A stretch of 64,000 nt of DNA from Desulfurobacterium sp. TC5-1 (GTDB taxonomy: Bacteria; Aquificota; Aquificia; Desulfurobacteriales; Desulfurobacteriaceae), in the NCBI RefSeq assembly GCF_000421485.1, contig NZ_ATXC01000001.1, positions 923,087 to 987,086 on the forward strand, in the 5' to 3' direction. A program made the position numbers and the translations under genes. Below the pieces are notes generated by a model. That model worked only from the letters and a program-made list of their open reading frames with translations. It was not told where the DNA came from and did not search any database. Positions within the stretch are counted from its first letter, which is position 1; each line of letters starts with the position of its first letter. Below are positions 18,119 to 25,153 of this stretch, in pieces.

Positions 18119-18137
18119 GGTGACAATAATTGTCACC
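18119..18137. promoter_or_regulatory. palindromic operator/enhancer site 2
   Basis: GGTGACAATAATTGTCACC is a perfect 19-base palindrome with the same half-site (GTGACAA) as site 1. It is about 45 bp before the heptose kinase start and about 156 bp upstream of the pilin -24 element. It could act on either gene. Confidence 0.6.
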
Positions 18138-18182
18138 TCAAAAGATGGTATCATTTGTTAACTCAGGCTCAGGAGAGAAGCA

Positions 18183-19145
18183 GTGAAAGGAATAACCAAA
18201 AAGTTCAGAGGAAAGAAAATACTGGTTATCGGCGATCTGATGATAGACGAGTACATTTCTGGAAAGGTTGAAAGGATTTCACCGGAAGCACCCGTTCCGG
18301 TTGTGGAGGCAAAAGAGACAACGGCAAAACCGGGAGGTGCGGCAAACGTTGCGGTAAACTTAAAAACGCTGGGAGCAAAGCCTATCGTTCTTGGCGTGGT
18401 TGGAAACGATGAAAAGGGAAAGATGTTAGAGCAGATGCTGAAAAAAAGAGGAATTGACACTTCCCTTCTGATAAAGGATGAAACGAGGCCGACAACCGTA
18501 AAAACAAGAATCATAGCCGGCGCTCAGCAGCTTCTTAGAGTTGATTGGGAATCAAAAGAGTATTTAAACAGGGAGATTGTCCTTAAAATAATAGAAGAGT
18601 TCAGGGAAGATTTCAGGAACTTTGACGGAATAATTATTTCAGATTACGGAAAAGGGGTTATTACAGAAGAGCTTTTTAAAGCTGCAGCAGAAGTAAAAAA
18701 AAGCGGCAAAATTGTAACCCTTGACCCTAAAGAGAGAAATTTTCATCTCTACCACGATGTAACAGCTATGACGCCAAACATGAAAGAGACATACCAGGCT
18801 GTCGGCATATACCCTGAAACGGAAGAAACTGCAGAAAAAGCCGGAAAAAAACTGATTGAAAAGTTTAAGCTTGATTTTGCACTGATAACAAGAAGCGAAA
18901 AAGGCATGAGCCTGATAAAGAGAGACAAAAGCTACCACATACCGGCAAAAGCCAAGCAGGTTTATGATGTTACAGGAGCCGGAGATACGGTTATAGCGGT
19001 TTTCACTCTATCTTTAGTTGCCGGCGCATCACCGGAAAAAGCCGCGGAAATTGCAAACATTGCAGGCGGAATTGTTGTAGGAAAGTTAGGGACAGCCTTT
19101 GTTAAACCTGAAGAAATTGAAAAAGCAATAGAGGAAGGGGCGTAA
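18183..19145 (+). CDS. rfaE1: D-glycero-beta-D-manno-heptose-7-phosphate kinase (HldE kinase domain)
   Basis: A PfkB-family sugar kinase that makes heptose 1,7-bisphosphate for the LPS inner core. The 320-residue protein has the N-terminal VIGDLMIDEYISGKVERISPEAPVPV segment that marks the RfaE/HldE kinase group, and the PfkB signature VTGAGDTVIAVF with catalytic Asp. It lacks the nucleotidyltransferase half of fused HldE, so that activity must be encoded elsewhere. GTG 18183 follows GGAGAG. It is a single gene with a terminator overlapping its end. Its upstream region holds two palindromes shared with the divergent pilin promoter. Confidence 0.88.
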   Translation: MKGITKKFRGKKILVIGDLMIDEYISGKVERISPEAPVPVVEAKETTAKPGGAANVAVNLKTLGAKPIVLGVVGNDEKGKMLEQMLKKRGIDTSLLIKDETRPTTVKTRIIAGAQQLLRVDWESKEYLNREIVLKIIEEFREDFRNFDGIIISDYGKGVITEELFKAAAEVKKSGKIVTLDPKERNFHLYHDVTAMTPNMKETYQAVGIYPETEETAEKAGKKLIEKFKLDFALITRSEKGMSLIKRDKSYHIPAKAKQVYDVTGAGDTVIAVFTLSLVAGASPEKAAEIANIAGGIVVGKLGTAFVKPEEIEKAIEEGA

Positions 19146-19158
19146 CCCCCTCCTTTTT
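19132..19158 (+). terminator. terminator of the heptose kinase gene
   Basis: GGAAGGGG pairs with CCCCCTCC with one mismatch around a CGTAA loop, followed by TTTTT. The stem overlaps the last codons of the gene. Confidence 0.75.
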
Positions 19159-19816
19159 AAAGCCTTTTAAAGCAGAGCCACCAGTCAAAGCACTCAATTT
19201 CACCTTTTGAAGCGGCTTCAAGTCTCTGCCTGGCAGTTTCAACATCTGTAGCAGGCGGAATAATCACCTTATCACCAATAAGCTCATTCTCAGGCCAGTT
19301 AGCAGGAAGGGCAACACCGTTTTTATCGGACACCTGAAGACCTTTAACTGCCCTTAAAATCTCATCAATATTTCTGCCTAACTCCTGAGGATAGTAAAGA
19401 ATCAATCTTACAACTCCTTCAGGGTCAACCACAAAAACCGCCCTAACCGTATTTGTACCTTTTCCCGGATGAATAAGACCAAGTACATCGGCAACTGCAC
19501 CTGTATCGGCAATTATCGGAAACTCGATTTCAACGCCCAGTTTATCCTTTATCCACTCTTCCCACTTAATGTGCGAAAAAACCTGATCAACGCTCAGGCC
19601 TATAAGCTCACAATTTAACTCCCTGAACTTATCATACCTTTTCTGGAACGCTACAAATTCTGTCGTGCACACAGGTGTAAAATCGGCAGGATGGCTGAAA
19701 AGGACAAACCATTTACCTTTAAATGCTTCAGGTAACCTAATCTTTCCGTGAGTTGTTTGAACTTCAATTTCTGGAAACTTTTCACCCAACAACGGTATTC
19801 CTTTTCTCTCTTCCAT
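19157..19816 (-). CDS. peroxiredoxin (archaeal-type, Prx6 class)
   Basis: It reduces peroxides with an active-site thiol in the cytoplasm. The 219-residue protein has the motif [13 protein letters not shown] with peroxidatic Cys50. The C-terminal arm carries Cys209 and Cys215 ([12 protein letters not shown]), the three-Cys arrangement of archaeal thioredoxin peroxidases such as that of Aeropyrum. Length and the [15 protein letters not shown] start fit that group. AGGAGG precedes the ATG. It is a single gene with a probable promoter at 19900-19928. Confidence 0.9.
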   Translation of the reverse strand: MEERKGIPLLGEKFPEIEVQTTHGKIRLPEAFKGKWFVLFSHPADFTPVCTTEFVAFQKRYDKFRELNCELIGLSVDQVFSHIKWEEWIKDKLGVEIEFPIIADTGAVADVLGLIHPGKGTNTVRAVFVVDPEGVVRLILYYPQELGRNIDEILRAVKGLQVSDKNGVALPANWPENELIGDKVIIPPATDVETARQRLEAASKGEIECFDWWLCFKRL

Positions 19817-19899
19817 AAAAACCTCCTTTTCTGAAAATTATTTTTATTTGCATTTATAAATATAGTCCTTCGAAATACAATTGCAACTAATTTTCAATT

Positions 19900-19928
19900 A
19901 ATAAACCCTCCTGAAAGGATCGTGTCAA
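19900..19928 (-). promoter_or_regulatory. probable peroxiredoxin promoter
   Basis: TTGACA (19923-19928) and TTTATT (19900-19905) lie 17 bases apart on the minus strand, about 84 bases before the ATG. No clear PerR or OxyR box was recognised. Confidence 0.5.
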
Positions 19929-20010
19929 TCTACCTTCTCTTTAAAGTTACCTGTGACAGGCTGTTCGTTAAAGGTGAGCATTTCTAAACTACAATAATGC
20001 TTTAGATTTA

Positions 20011-20039
20011 TTGACAAAATGAGTTAGAAAATATATCTT
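20011..20039 (+). promoter_or_regulatory. promoter of the RAMP-like/prefoldin operon
   Basis: TTGACA (20011-20016) and TATCTT (20034-20039) are 17 bases apart, 31 bases before the ATG at 20071. Confidence 0.65.
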
Positions 20040-20070
20040 TATACATGAAAGATAACAGGAGGAAAAAAAC

Positions 20071-20763
20071 ATGACTGTAACCGAACTCAGAGAAATACAG
20101 GCACTGAATACGCTGGTGTTTGAAACTTTAGGGCAGCCCGAAAAAGGAAGGGAGTTTAAATTCAAAAGCTTAAAAAGGTGGGGACTTGACCTGATAATCG
20201 GGAAAAAGAACGGCCAGAAAGCTTTTTTCGTTTCTGAATACGGGAAAAGAAAAGCGGGTGACACATATGAGGAAGAAGGTATTCATTATGAAGTTACAGA
20301 AGTGCTTTACGAAATGCCAAAGAATAAAAAACTGTTTGCTCACATAGAAATGAAAAACGGAAGGGCATACCTCGTAGGTGAGCTTATAGAAGGAAGCGAA
20401 AACATTGAAATACTCCGTCTTCCCGCACCATCACTTCTGATTGCATATTTTAAAAAACACAAACTTCACCACTTAATAGAAGCCTTAAAAAACATCGGCA
20501 CGGCAACGGAGCTTGTTAAACAGCGGGGACAGGAAGGGAAACCTTACCCTTTTGAACAGCTTCCAAATGTTGCAAGAAGGTTTCTAAGAGAAGCGAAAAA
20601 AGTAGAAAAGGAAGCCGGTTTTGGAAGAGTAGCCCTTGCATATTTCGGAGAAAATAAAGACGGAGAGCCAAGATTCAGAGTTTCATGGCTTCTTCCAACA
20701 ATAGCCCTTTTTGAGATAAACATAGCAGAAAAATCCGACAAAATCCTCGCCGCTTTCAAGTAG
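20071..20763 (+). CDS. hypothetical protein, first gene of the RAMP-like/prefoldin operon
   Basis: The family of this 230-residue cytoplasmic protein is not recognised. It has no signal peptide or membrane segment. The N-terminal half is rich in beta strands and Lys ([35 protein letters not shown]). The middle is helical ([32 protein letters not shown]). The end carries [18 protein letters not shown]. The high basic content could fit nucleic-acid binding, which is inference. ATG 20071 follows ACAGGAGG. The next start is 10 bp after its stop, which indicates cotranscription with the RAMP-like gene. Confidence 0.6.
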   Translation: MTVTELREIQALNTLVFETLGQPEKGREFKFKSLKRWGLDLIIGKKNGQKAFFVSEYGKRKAGDTYEEEGIHYEVTEVLYEMPKNKKLFAHIEMKNGRAYLVGELIEGSENIEILRLPAPSLLIAYFKKHKLHHLIEALKNIGTATELVKQRGQEGKPYPFEQLPNVARRFLREAKKVEKEAGFGRVALAYFGENKDGEPRFRVSWLLPTIALFEINIAEKSDKILAAFK

Positions 20764-20773
20764 GGGGAAAATT

Positions 20774-21493
20774 ATGGAGCTGCTGACATGGACTCCTATG
20801 GCATTCTATAAAAAACGATTTCCAAGAAATAAGGAAGGTAAACCGTTCATATCTGCAAATGCTTTCAAAGAGGCTTTTACAAGCGCTGTAATCTATTACT
20901 ACATAAAAAAAGATAGAGAAATAGAACAGCGTGTAAAAAATTACCTGCTTAAAAAAGGGCTTAAACCTGAAGAGGTTGTTGACAAAATAAAAAACATAAT
21001 TGCAGAAAAGTACAGCCTCCTTCAAGAAATAGAACTTCCTGAAAAGATTTTTATTAATGAAGCAGATCTTTACGAAACGAGAATATCTGTTTTTGACCTT
21101 AAAAAGCGGGAAGACACAGGCCACTTTGAAATAGAAGTATTTAAAGGAAGGACAAAAGTTCCCGTTAAAGTATCGCATCCCGAAAAGCTTAAATCTGCAT
21201 GCCATTCATACTGTGAAGCTTTAGCAAACATAGAGAAGAAAATGTTGAAAGACCATCCACTGGCAGAAAACTTCTATCTTCCCCTTTCTGACTCCATCAA
21301 AAAGTGGGAAATACCGCTGAGAATGGGAATGTGGACAGACCTCAGATTCAAAGGATATCTTCTCTTTTTCTGGAGGATAAAAGAAGTTAGAGAAAAACTT
21401 TTCAGGGAACTTAAAACAGACATAAGACCATCAAAAATCATTTATCTGCCTGAAGAAAAGGCAACAGCAGGCTGGTGTGAGCTTTCAATCTAA
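20774..21493 (+). CDS. RAMP-like (Csm5-like) protein outside a CRISPR locus
   Basis: 239 residues. The start reads MELLTWTPMAF, then GKPFISANAFKEAFTSAVIYYYIKKD. By eye this parallels the Csm5/RAMP pattern of strand, loop, K-P-Y-I-P-G-S-S-x-K-G-A and helix, with the glycines replaced by Ala. The middle (YETRISVFDLKKREDTGHFEIEVFKGRTKVPV) and the end (PLRMGMWTDLRFKG ... ATAGWCELSI) fit the second RAMP fold, with a Csm5-like Arg-Leu-Gly and P-L-G-W-V-K-L ending. RAMPs bind RNA, usually in CRISPR effector complexes, but no array or cas gene is present here. The Gly-rich loop is degenerate, so the activity may differ. The ATG follows GGGGGAAAA. The assignment is tentative. Confidence 0.4.
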   Translation: MELLTWTPMAFYKKRFPRNKEGKPFISANAFKEAFTSAVIYYYIKKDREIEQRVKNYLLKKGLKPEEVVDKIKNIIAEKYSLLQEIELPEKIFINEADLYETRISVFDLKKREDTGHFEIEVFKGRTKVPVKVSHPEKLKSACHSYCEALANIEKKMLKDHPLAENFYLPLSDSIKKWEIPLRMGMWTDLRFKGYLLFFWRIKEVREKLFRELKTDIRPSKIIYLPEEKATAGWCELSI

Positions 21494-21520
21494 ATAATCT
21501 CAAATAAAAGGAGGTGGAGC

Positions 21521-21997
21521 ATGTTGAAGAAACTGTTAAAGAAAGATGACAAGAAAATGGCAGAACTCAACAGGCAGTTGAGAAGCTACATTGCACAGAT
21601 TGAAGCCCTGCGCGTAGAAATTGCGAACATTGACGACCTGATATCCGAATACAGAGCAACAATAACCACACTCAAAAACCTTAAAGACCTTGGCGACGGT
21701 AAAGAAGTCTTACTTCCAGTAGGCAGAATCGCACAGGTTGCTGCAAAACTTGAAAAAGTTGAAAAAGTAGTCATAAGCATCGGAAGCGGAATATCCGTTG
21801 AACTGCCGTTTAAAGAAGCAGTATCTCAGATAGAAAAAGAAATTGCCGCTCTAATTGTTCTCAGAGAAGCACTTGAAAAAGCGATGGTTGACCTGTATGC
21901 TAAAGTAGAAGAGACAACAGAGAAAATAAGAGAGCACGGACAAGCTGAAGCTTCAGAAGAGGCCAAAGATGAAGAAGAAGAAAAAGCAGAAAAATAA
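21521..21997 (+). CDS. pfdA: archaeal-type prefoldin alpha subunit
   Basis: The 158-residue protein has the prefoldin alpha plan. A first coiled coil (about residues 14-48) is followed by a four-strand beta region (GDGKEVLLPVGRIAQVAAKL, then KVVISIGSGISVEL), a second coiled coil (about residues 100-140) and an acidic tail. The IGSGISVE strand and EAVSQIEKEI helix align closely by eye with archaeal alpha subunits. Prefoldin holds unfolded proteins and passes them to chaperonins in archaea and eukaryotes. It is unusual in bacteria, and group I groEL lies 5 kb away. GGAGGTGG precedes the ATG. The 3' end overlaps the prefoldin-beta-like mini-gene by 29 bp. Confidence 0.8.
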   Translation: MLKKLLKKDDKKMAELNRQLRSYIAQIEALRVEIANIDDLISEYRATITTLKNLKDLGDGKEVLLPVGRIAQVAAKLEKVEKVVISIGSGISVELPFKEAVSQIEKEIAALIVLREALEKAMVDLYAKVEETTEKIREHGQAEASEEAKDEEEEKAEK

Positions 21998-22130
21998 AGA
22001 AATCGTAGAATTCCTGAAAAAACTTCCTGCTGAAAGGAAGATATACTACAAAGCCGGAAACATCATGGTAGAAGTTTCCAGAGAAGAGGCGATAAATCTT
22101 CTTGAAAAAGAAAACCGCGGGGAGAATTAA
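21969..22130 (+). CDS. 53-residue prefoldin-beta-like mini-protein
   Basis: The frame from ATG 21969 to TAA 22130 encodes 53 residues. After a Lys-rich start (MKKKKKQKN) comes EFLKKLPAERKIYYKAGNIM then VEVSREEAINLLEKEN. This matches by eye the beta-hairpin core of prefoldin beta (L-P-D-D-A-x-I-Y-K-x-x-G-x-x-x-V, then K-E-x-A-x-x-x-L). Almost all of the coiled-coil arms of a normal beta subunit of about 120 residues are missing. AGAGG lies 6 bases before the ATG, supporting translation. It overlaps pfdA in another frame, and a terminator covers its stop. Alternatively it is a remnant of a full gene, but the open frame and start site argue that it is expressed. Confidence 0.65.
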   Translation: MKKKKKQKNKEIVEFLKKLPAERKIYYKAGNIMVEVSREEAINLLEKENRGEN

Positions 22131-22141
22131 CCCGCGGTTTT
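22111..22141. terminator. bidirectional terminator after the prefoldin operon
   Basis: An 11 bp perfect stem, AAAACCGCGGG (22111-22121)/CCCGCGGTTTT (22131-22141), has a 9-base loop. The outer A/T pairs give a U-tract in both directions. Confidence 0.9.
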
Positions 22142-22144
22142 AAA

Positions 22145-22465
22145 TCAAAAATGAATAATTTTATCAGCCCATTCAATGATTTCATATAAATCTTCCATCG
22201 TTGAAAGAGGGCAGGCACCGGTATCAACATACTTCTCAATAACAATGCACGTTCCACAAGTGTAAAGTTGTCCGCCCTTTTCCAGAAAACTCTCCATTCT
22301 TTCCTTTAAGTTAACCTCTTCAGCATCAATTATCTTTGTATCAAAACACTCGCCAAGGAAAAAGACCTTTACTTCATTACCAGCATCAACAGCAATGTTG
22401 GCAAACTTCATAGCACTGCGGATACGCCTGATTTTATCAGTACCAATAACAACAGCAAGTTTCAT
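22145..22465 (-). CDS. DsrE-family sulfur-relay-like protein
   Basis: The 106-residue protein starts MKLAVVIGTDKIRRIRSAMKFANIAVDAGNEVKVFFLGE, the Rossmann-like DsrE/DsrF fold. A Cys pair in LYTCGTCIV sits where the sulfur-carrying Cys of this family lies. Such proteins pass persulfide sulfur or act in tRNA thiolation. No dsr or tus partners are adjacent, so its route is unknown. It would suit a sulfur-reducing organism, which is inference. It is read as a single gene sharing the bidirectional terminator with the prefoldin operon. Confidence 0.75.
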   Translation of the reverse strand: MKLAVVIGTDKIRRIRSAMKFANIAVDAGNEVKVFFLGECFDTKIIDAEEVNLKERMESFLEKGGQLYTCGTCIVIEKYVDTGACPLSTMEDLYEIIEWADKIIHF

Positions 22466-22619
22466 GTACTTTCCCCCCTCAGAAGGTTAAAAATTATTAT
22501 TAATTAAAACTGACAACCAATTTCACACAACAATTCATTATATACCCTAAAAATGAAATAAGCAACAGGTTCTTTAAAAATGAAATTAATTATGAACTTT
22601 AGAGAAAAACTTATTGTTT

Positions 22620-23609
22620 TTAATCAGCCCTGTTAGAAGGCATTGTGGTTTCTACAGGAACAATTTTATTTTTCTCGGGTTTAAGAATTTGAATCCTCTG
22701 ATTCAGCCAGTCAGTTACTATAACATTTCCCCTTTCGTCAACCGCAACATCCGTAGGATAATTAAACCAGCCGGGTGACCACCCTCTTCCACCAAATTCA
22801 AAAAGAAACTTTCCGGACATATCGTATGCAAGCACAGCGTGCCTCATTGGGTCACAAACATAGATACGCCTGTTATCCTCATCAACTGCAACGGCAGAAG
22901 GCTGGCTTAACTGACCGAAATTTGCACCGTGAGTTCCAAATTTAAACAGAAATGCACCATCCTTATCAAAAACGTAAACCTGACCAAAATCAAGTGCAAC
23001 AAGATAAACACGGCCAAGAGAGTCAACACCAACATTGGAAACTATAGACCCTACCCTTTCACCTTTAACTTTTATTTCCGGATATAGAAATCTTGTGAAA
23101 TTTCCGTTTTGATTAAAGCAGGCAACAAAATCTTTTCCAGCACCGGTAACGTATATTTCACCCGTAACAGGATTAACTGCCACATGAGTCGGAATAAATT
23201 TTGAAGCTCCCTTAAAGCCTTTTATGGGAATTATTTTTTTCAATATAAGAGACGGGGAAAGAACATAGATCTTCCTTTCATTAGAAGAAATAAAATAAAA
23301 CTTGCCCTTTTTATCCACAAAAAGATCAACAGGATCCTTTATTCCGTACCCTTTCCCCAACGCCATAAAAGGAAAGAAATCCGGTGTATAGAAAATAACC
23401 TTGGACTTTCCAGGTTCAACAACATAAAGCTGCCGGGATCTTCTGTCATAAAAGATGGAACCGGGATAGGTCAAAGCCTTCCCGGTCTCATCTATGTTAA
23501 TGATGCCGAGCACTTTTGTTGAAACAACTTCCTGCGCCCTTGAGACAGCAGGAAAAGTGTAAAGCAAACCAACCAAAAAGGCAGCTATTAACCTTTTGTT
23601 GTATGACAT
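22620..23609 (-). CDS. secreted NHL-repeat beta-propeller protein
   Basis: About 329 residues with a signal peptide (MSYNKRLIAAFLVGLLYTF, cleavage near SRA-QE). It carries about six NHL blades, for example PSAVAVDEDNRRIYVCDP and PTDVAVDERGNVIVTDWLNQR. These make a six-bladed propeller used for protein contacts outside the cytoplasm. ATG 23609 is favoured because it gives a standard signal peptide. GTG codons at 23618 and 23624 are possible. It overlaps the end of the hexaheme cytochrome gene by 22 bp, so the two are translationally coupled. NHL genes also accompany outer-surface cytochrome genes in Geobacter, suggesting a role in cytochrome export or assembly. Confidence 0.8.
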   Translation of the reverse strand: MSYNKRLIAAFLVGLLYTFPAVSRAQEVVSTKVLGIINIDETGKALTYPGSIFYDRRSRQLYVVEPGKSKVIFYTPDFFPFMALGKGYGIKDPVDLFVDKKGKFYFISSNERKIYVLSPSLILKKIIPIKGFKGASKFIPTHVAVNPVTGEIYVTGAGKDFVACFNQNGNFTRFLYPEIKVKGERVGSIVSNVGVDSLGRVYLVALDFGQVYVFDKDGAFLFKFGTHGANFGQLSQPSAVAVDEDNRRIYVCDPMRHAVLAYDMSGKFLFEFGGRGWSPGWFNYPTDVAVDERGNVIVTDWLNQRIQILKPEKNKIVPVETTMPSNRAD

Positions 23610-24940
23610 ACCATGCACCCGCACTCATTCATAAGAGTAGCGTTCGTAGTAGCACTATCAGCAATACAGGTTGAGTAGTCCCATCTGAGAAGGTCGTAGT
23701 ACGGTGAGCCGTGAGCCCTGTGACAGGACACACATGTAACTATGGCATCATCACCCGTCCAGGAAATTGTATTGTCCGTGAGAAGTGTATAGTTATCCGT
23801 TGCAACAGGAGCAAACATACTGTAAGGAGATGATGTTCCGTTACCGCCGTTGTAGTATCTATATTCTGGAAGGGTGTTGCCATCAACTCCTATCGTAGCA
23901 GGTCCTGCATTTGAAAGGTCAAAGTCAGTCGGGTGCCTGAGCCATGGCGTCCCTATGGGTGAATCAATAGTATTGGGATCTCTTGAAACTTCAGCACCGC
24001 TGTGGAACATACCGTGACATTCTGCACATAGGTATGAAATAGTATGTGGATTAGCCGTTGTGGGATCTTCTGATGTTCTATCTACACCGTAATAGACGTT
24101 GTGGGAAAGTCCATTGGCATCTGGAACTGCTGCAAACTCATAATAGTTATGCTCATCCCCGGCAATACCGGCAAGGAATCTGTAGCTGTTACCTATTGTT
24201 CCCGTGCCGTTAACCCATCCATACATGTTTGAGTGGTGGGCGCCGTTAACCCCTGCAAAACTATCAAGAGTAGCTGCATTGTGTCTGCCGTGGCATCCGT
24301 AAACACCGGCACATGTAAGCTGATGCGTCCATGTAACTTCTCCGTTAGCAACTTTAGAACCAAAGATAGCATCTGTAAAGTGTGTGGCGTTTGAATCCCA
24401 TCCAGGCGGTGTAAGACCGATGTTAGGATCAGGAGGCATGCCTAAATCAGCTACATTGTGAGCACATCTCGGATCTTGAGTCCTTCCCCAGTAGAAGCTT
24501 CCGCCAGCAAGAGCTCTGTTCTCTCCCCACGTTGCAGTAGAATAGTTACCCGTTGTATAGGCATCACCGGTTGCAGGATACTCTGGCTGAGTTGTTGAAT
24601 CAACGTAAGGCCAGAGATGGTCACCGTAATAAAGAGTAGCTGCCTTTGGTGCTTCACCGTAAGTATGGCAGTATTGACAGTCACCGCGCAGGAGGTTTCT
24701 GATAGGCGTCGTTGCATTTGTCGAATTAAGGTTGGCAAACGTCATAGCCACAACGTTCGTCGAACTCACAGTACCCGTAGCATAGGTAGTATTACTGTCC
24801 CACGGATATACACCGTGCTGAGAGTTGTGCATTGTGTGACAGTTCACACAGGGACCGACAACAGCACTGGCATTTTGATATAAGATAAAACCAGAACAGG
24901 CCAGTGCTGCAAGCGTCCCTGCCAGCAGCTTATTCCTCAT
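23588..24940 (-). CDS. OmcS-like hexaheme c-type cytochrome
   Basis: 450 residues with a signal peptide (MRNKLLAGTLAALACSGFIL, cleavage near ASA-VV). Heme motifs lie at residues 31-35 (CVNCH), 88-92 (CQYCH), 305-309 (CAECH), 403-407 (CVSCH) and 442-446 (CMVCH), plus an atypical CX5CH at 210-217. Order, spacing and local sequence (CxxCHTMHN, YRFLAG, LRHPT, CVSCHRAHGS and a final CH near the C-terminus) parallel Geobacter OmcS, which has six hemes in 432 residues and forms extracellular filaments. OmcS uses a His before heme 1 to bridge subunits; none precedes Cys31 here, so polymerisation is unproven. ATG 24940 follows AGGAGG. It is coupled to the NHL gene. Confidence 0.8.
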   Translation of the reverse strand: MRNKLLAGTLAALACSGFILYQNASAVVGPCVNCHTMHNSQHGVYPWDSNTTYATGTVSSTNVVAMTFANLNSTNATTPIRNLLRGDCQYCHTYGEAPKAATLYYGDHLWPYVDSTTQPEYPATGDAYTTGNYSTATWGENRALAGGSFYWGRTQDPRCAHNVADLGMPPDPNIGLTPPGWDSNATHFTDAIFGSKVANGEVTWTHQLTCAGVYGCHGRHNAATLDSFAGVNGAHHSNMYGWVNGTGTIGNSYRFLAGIAGDEHNYYEFAAVPDANGLSHNVYYGVDRTSEDPTTANPHTISYLCAECHGMFHSGAEVSRDPNTIDSPIGTPWLRHPTDFDLSNAGPATIGVDGNTLPEYRYYNGGNGTSSPYSMFAPVATDNYTLLTDNTISWTGDDAIVTCVSCHRAHGSPYYDLLRWDYSTCIADSATTNATLMNECGCMVCHTTKG

Positions 24941-25153
24941 TTCTCCACACCTCCTAATAGTATTCACATGCCAAGTTATCTCAAAAATCTTGAAGACATA
25001 CCCGCTTTATTTTATCAGAACTCATAGCAAAAATCCATTTAGCTTTCACTCAACTACTTGATTCTTAATAAATAGAAAAGTAAAACAATATTCCCACCTT
25101 TGAAATATATATCATAAAGCTGAGAAAATTCAAGAGGACGACCCAGGCAAAAG

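Noticed and set aside
20774-21493. Possible type III CRISPR locus around the RAMP-like gene
   Set aside because: No repeat-spacer array, cas10 or other cas gene was seen in the surrounding sequence.
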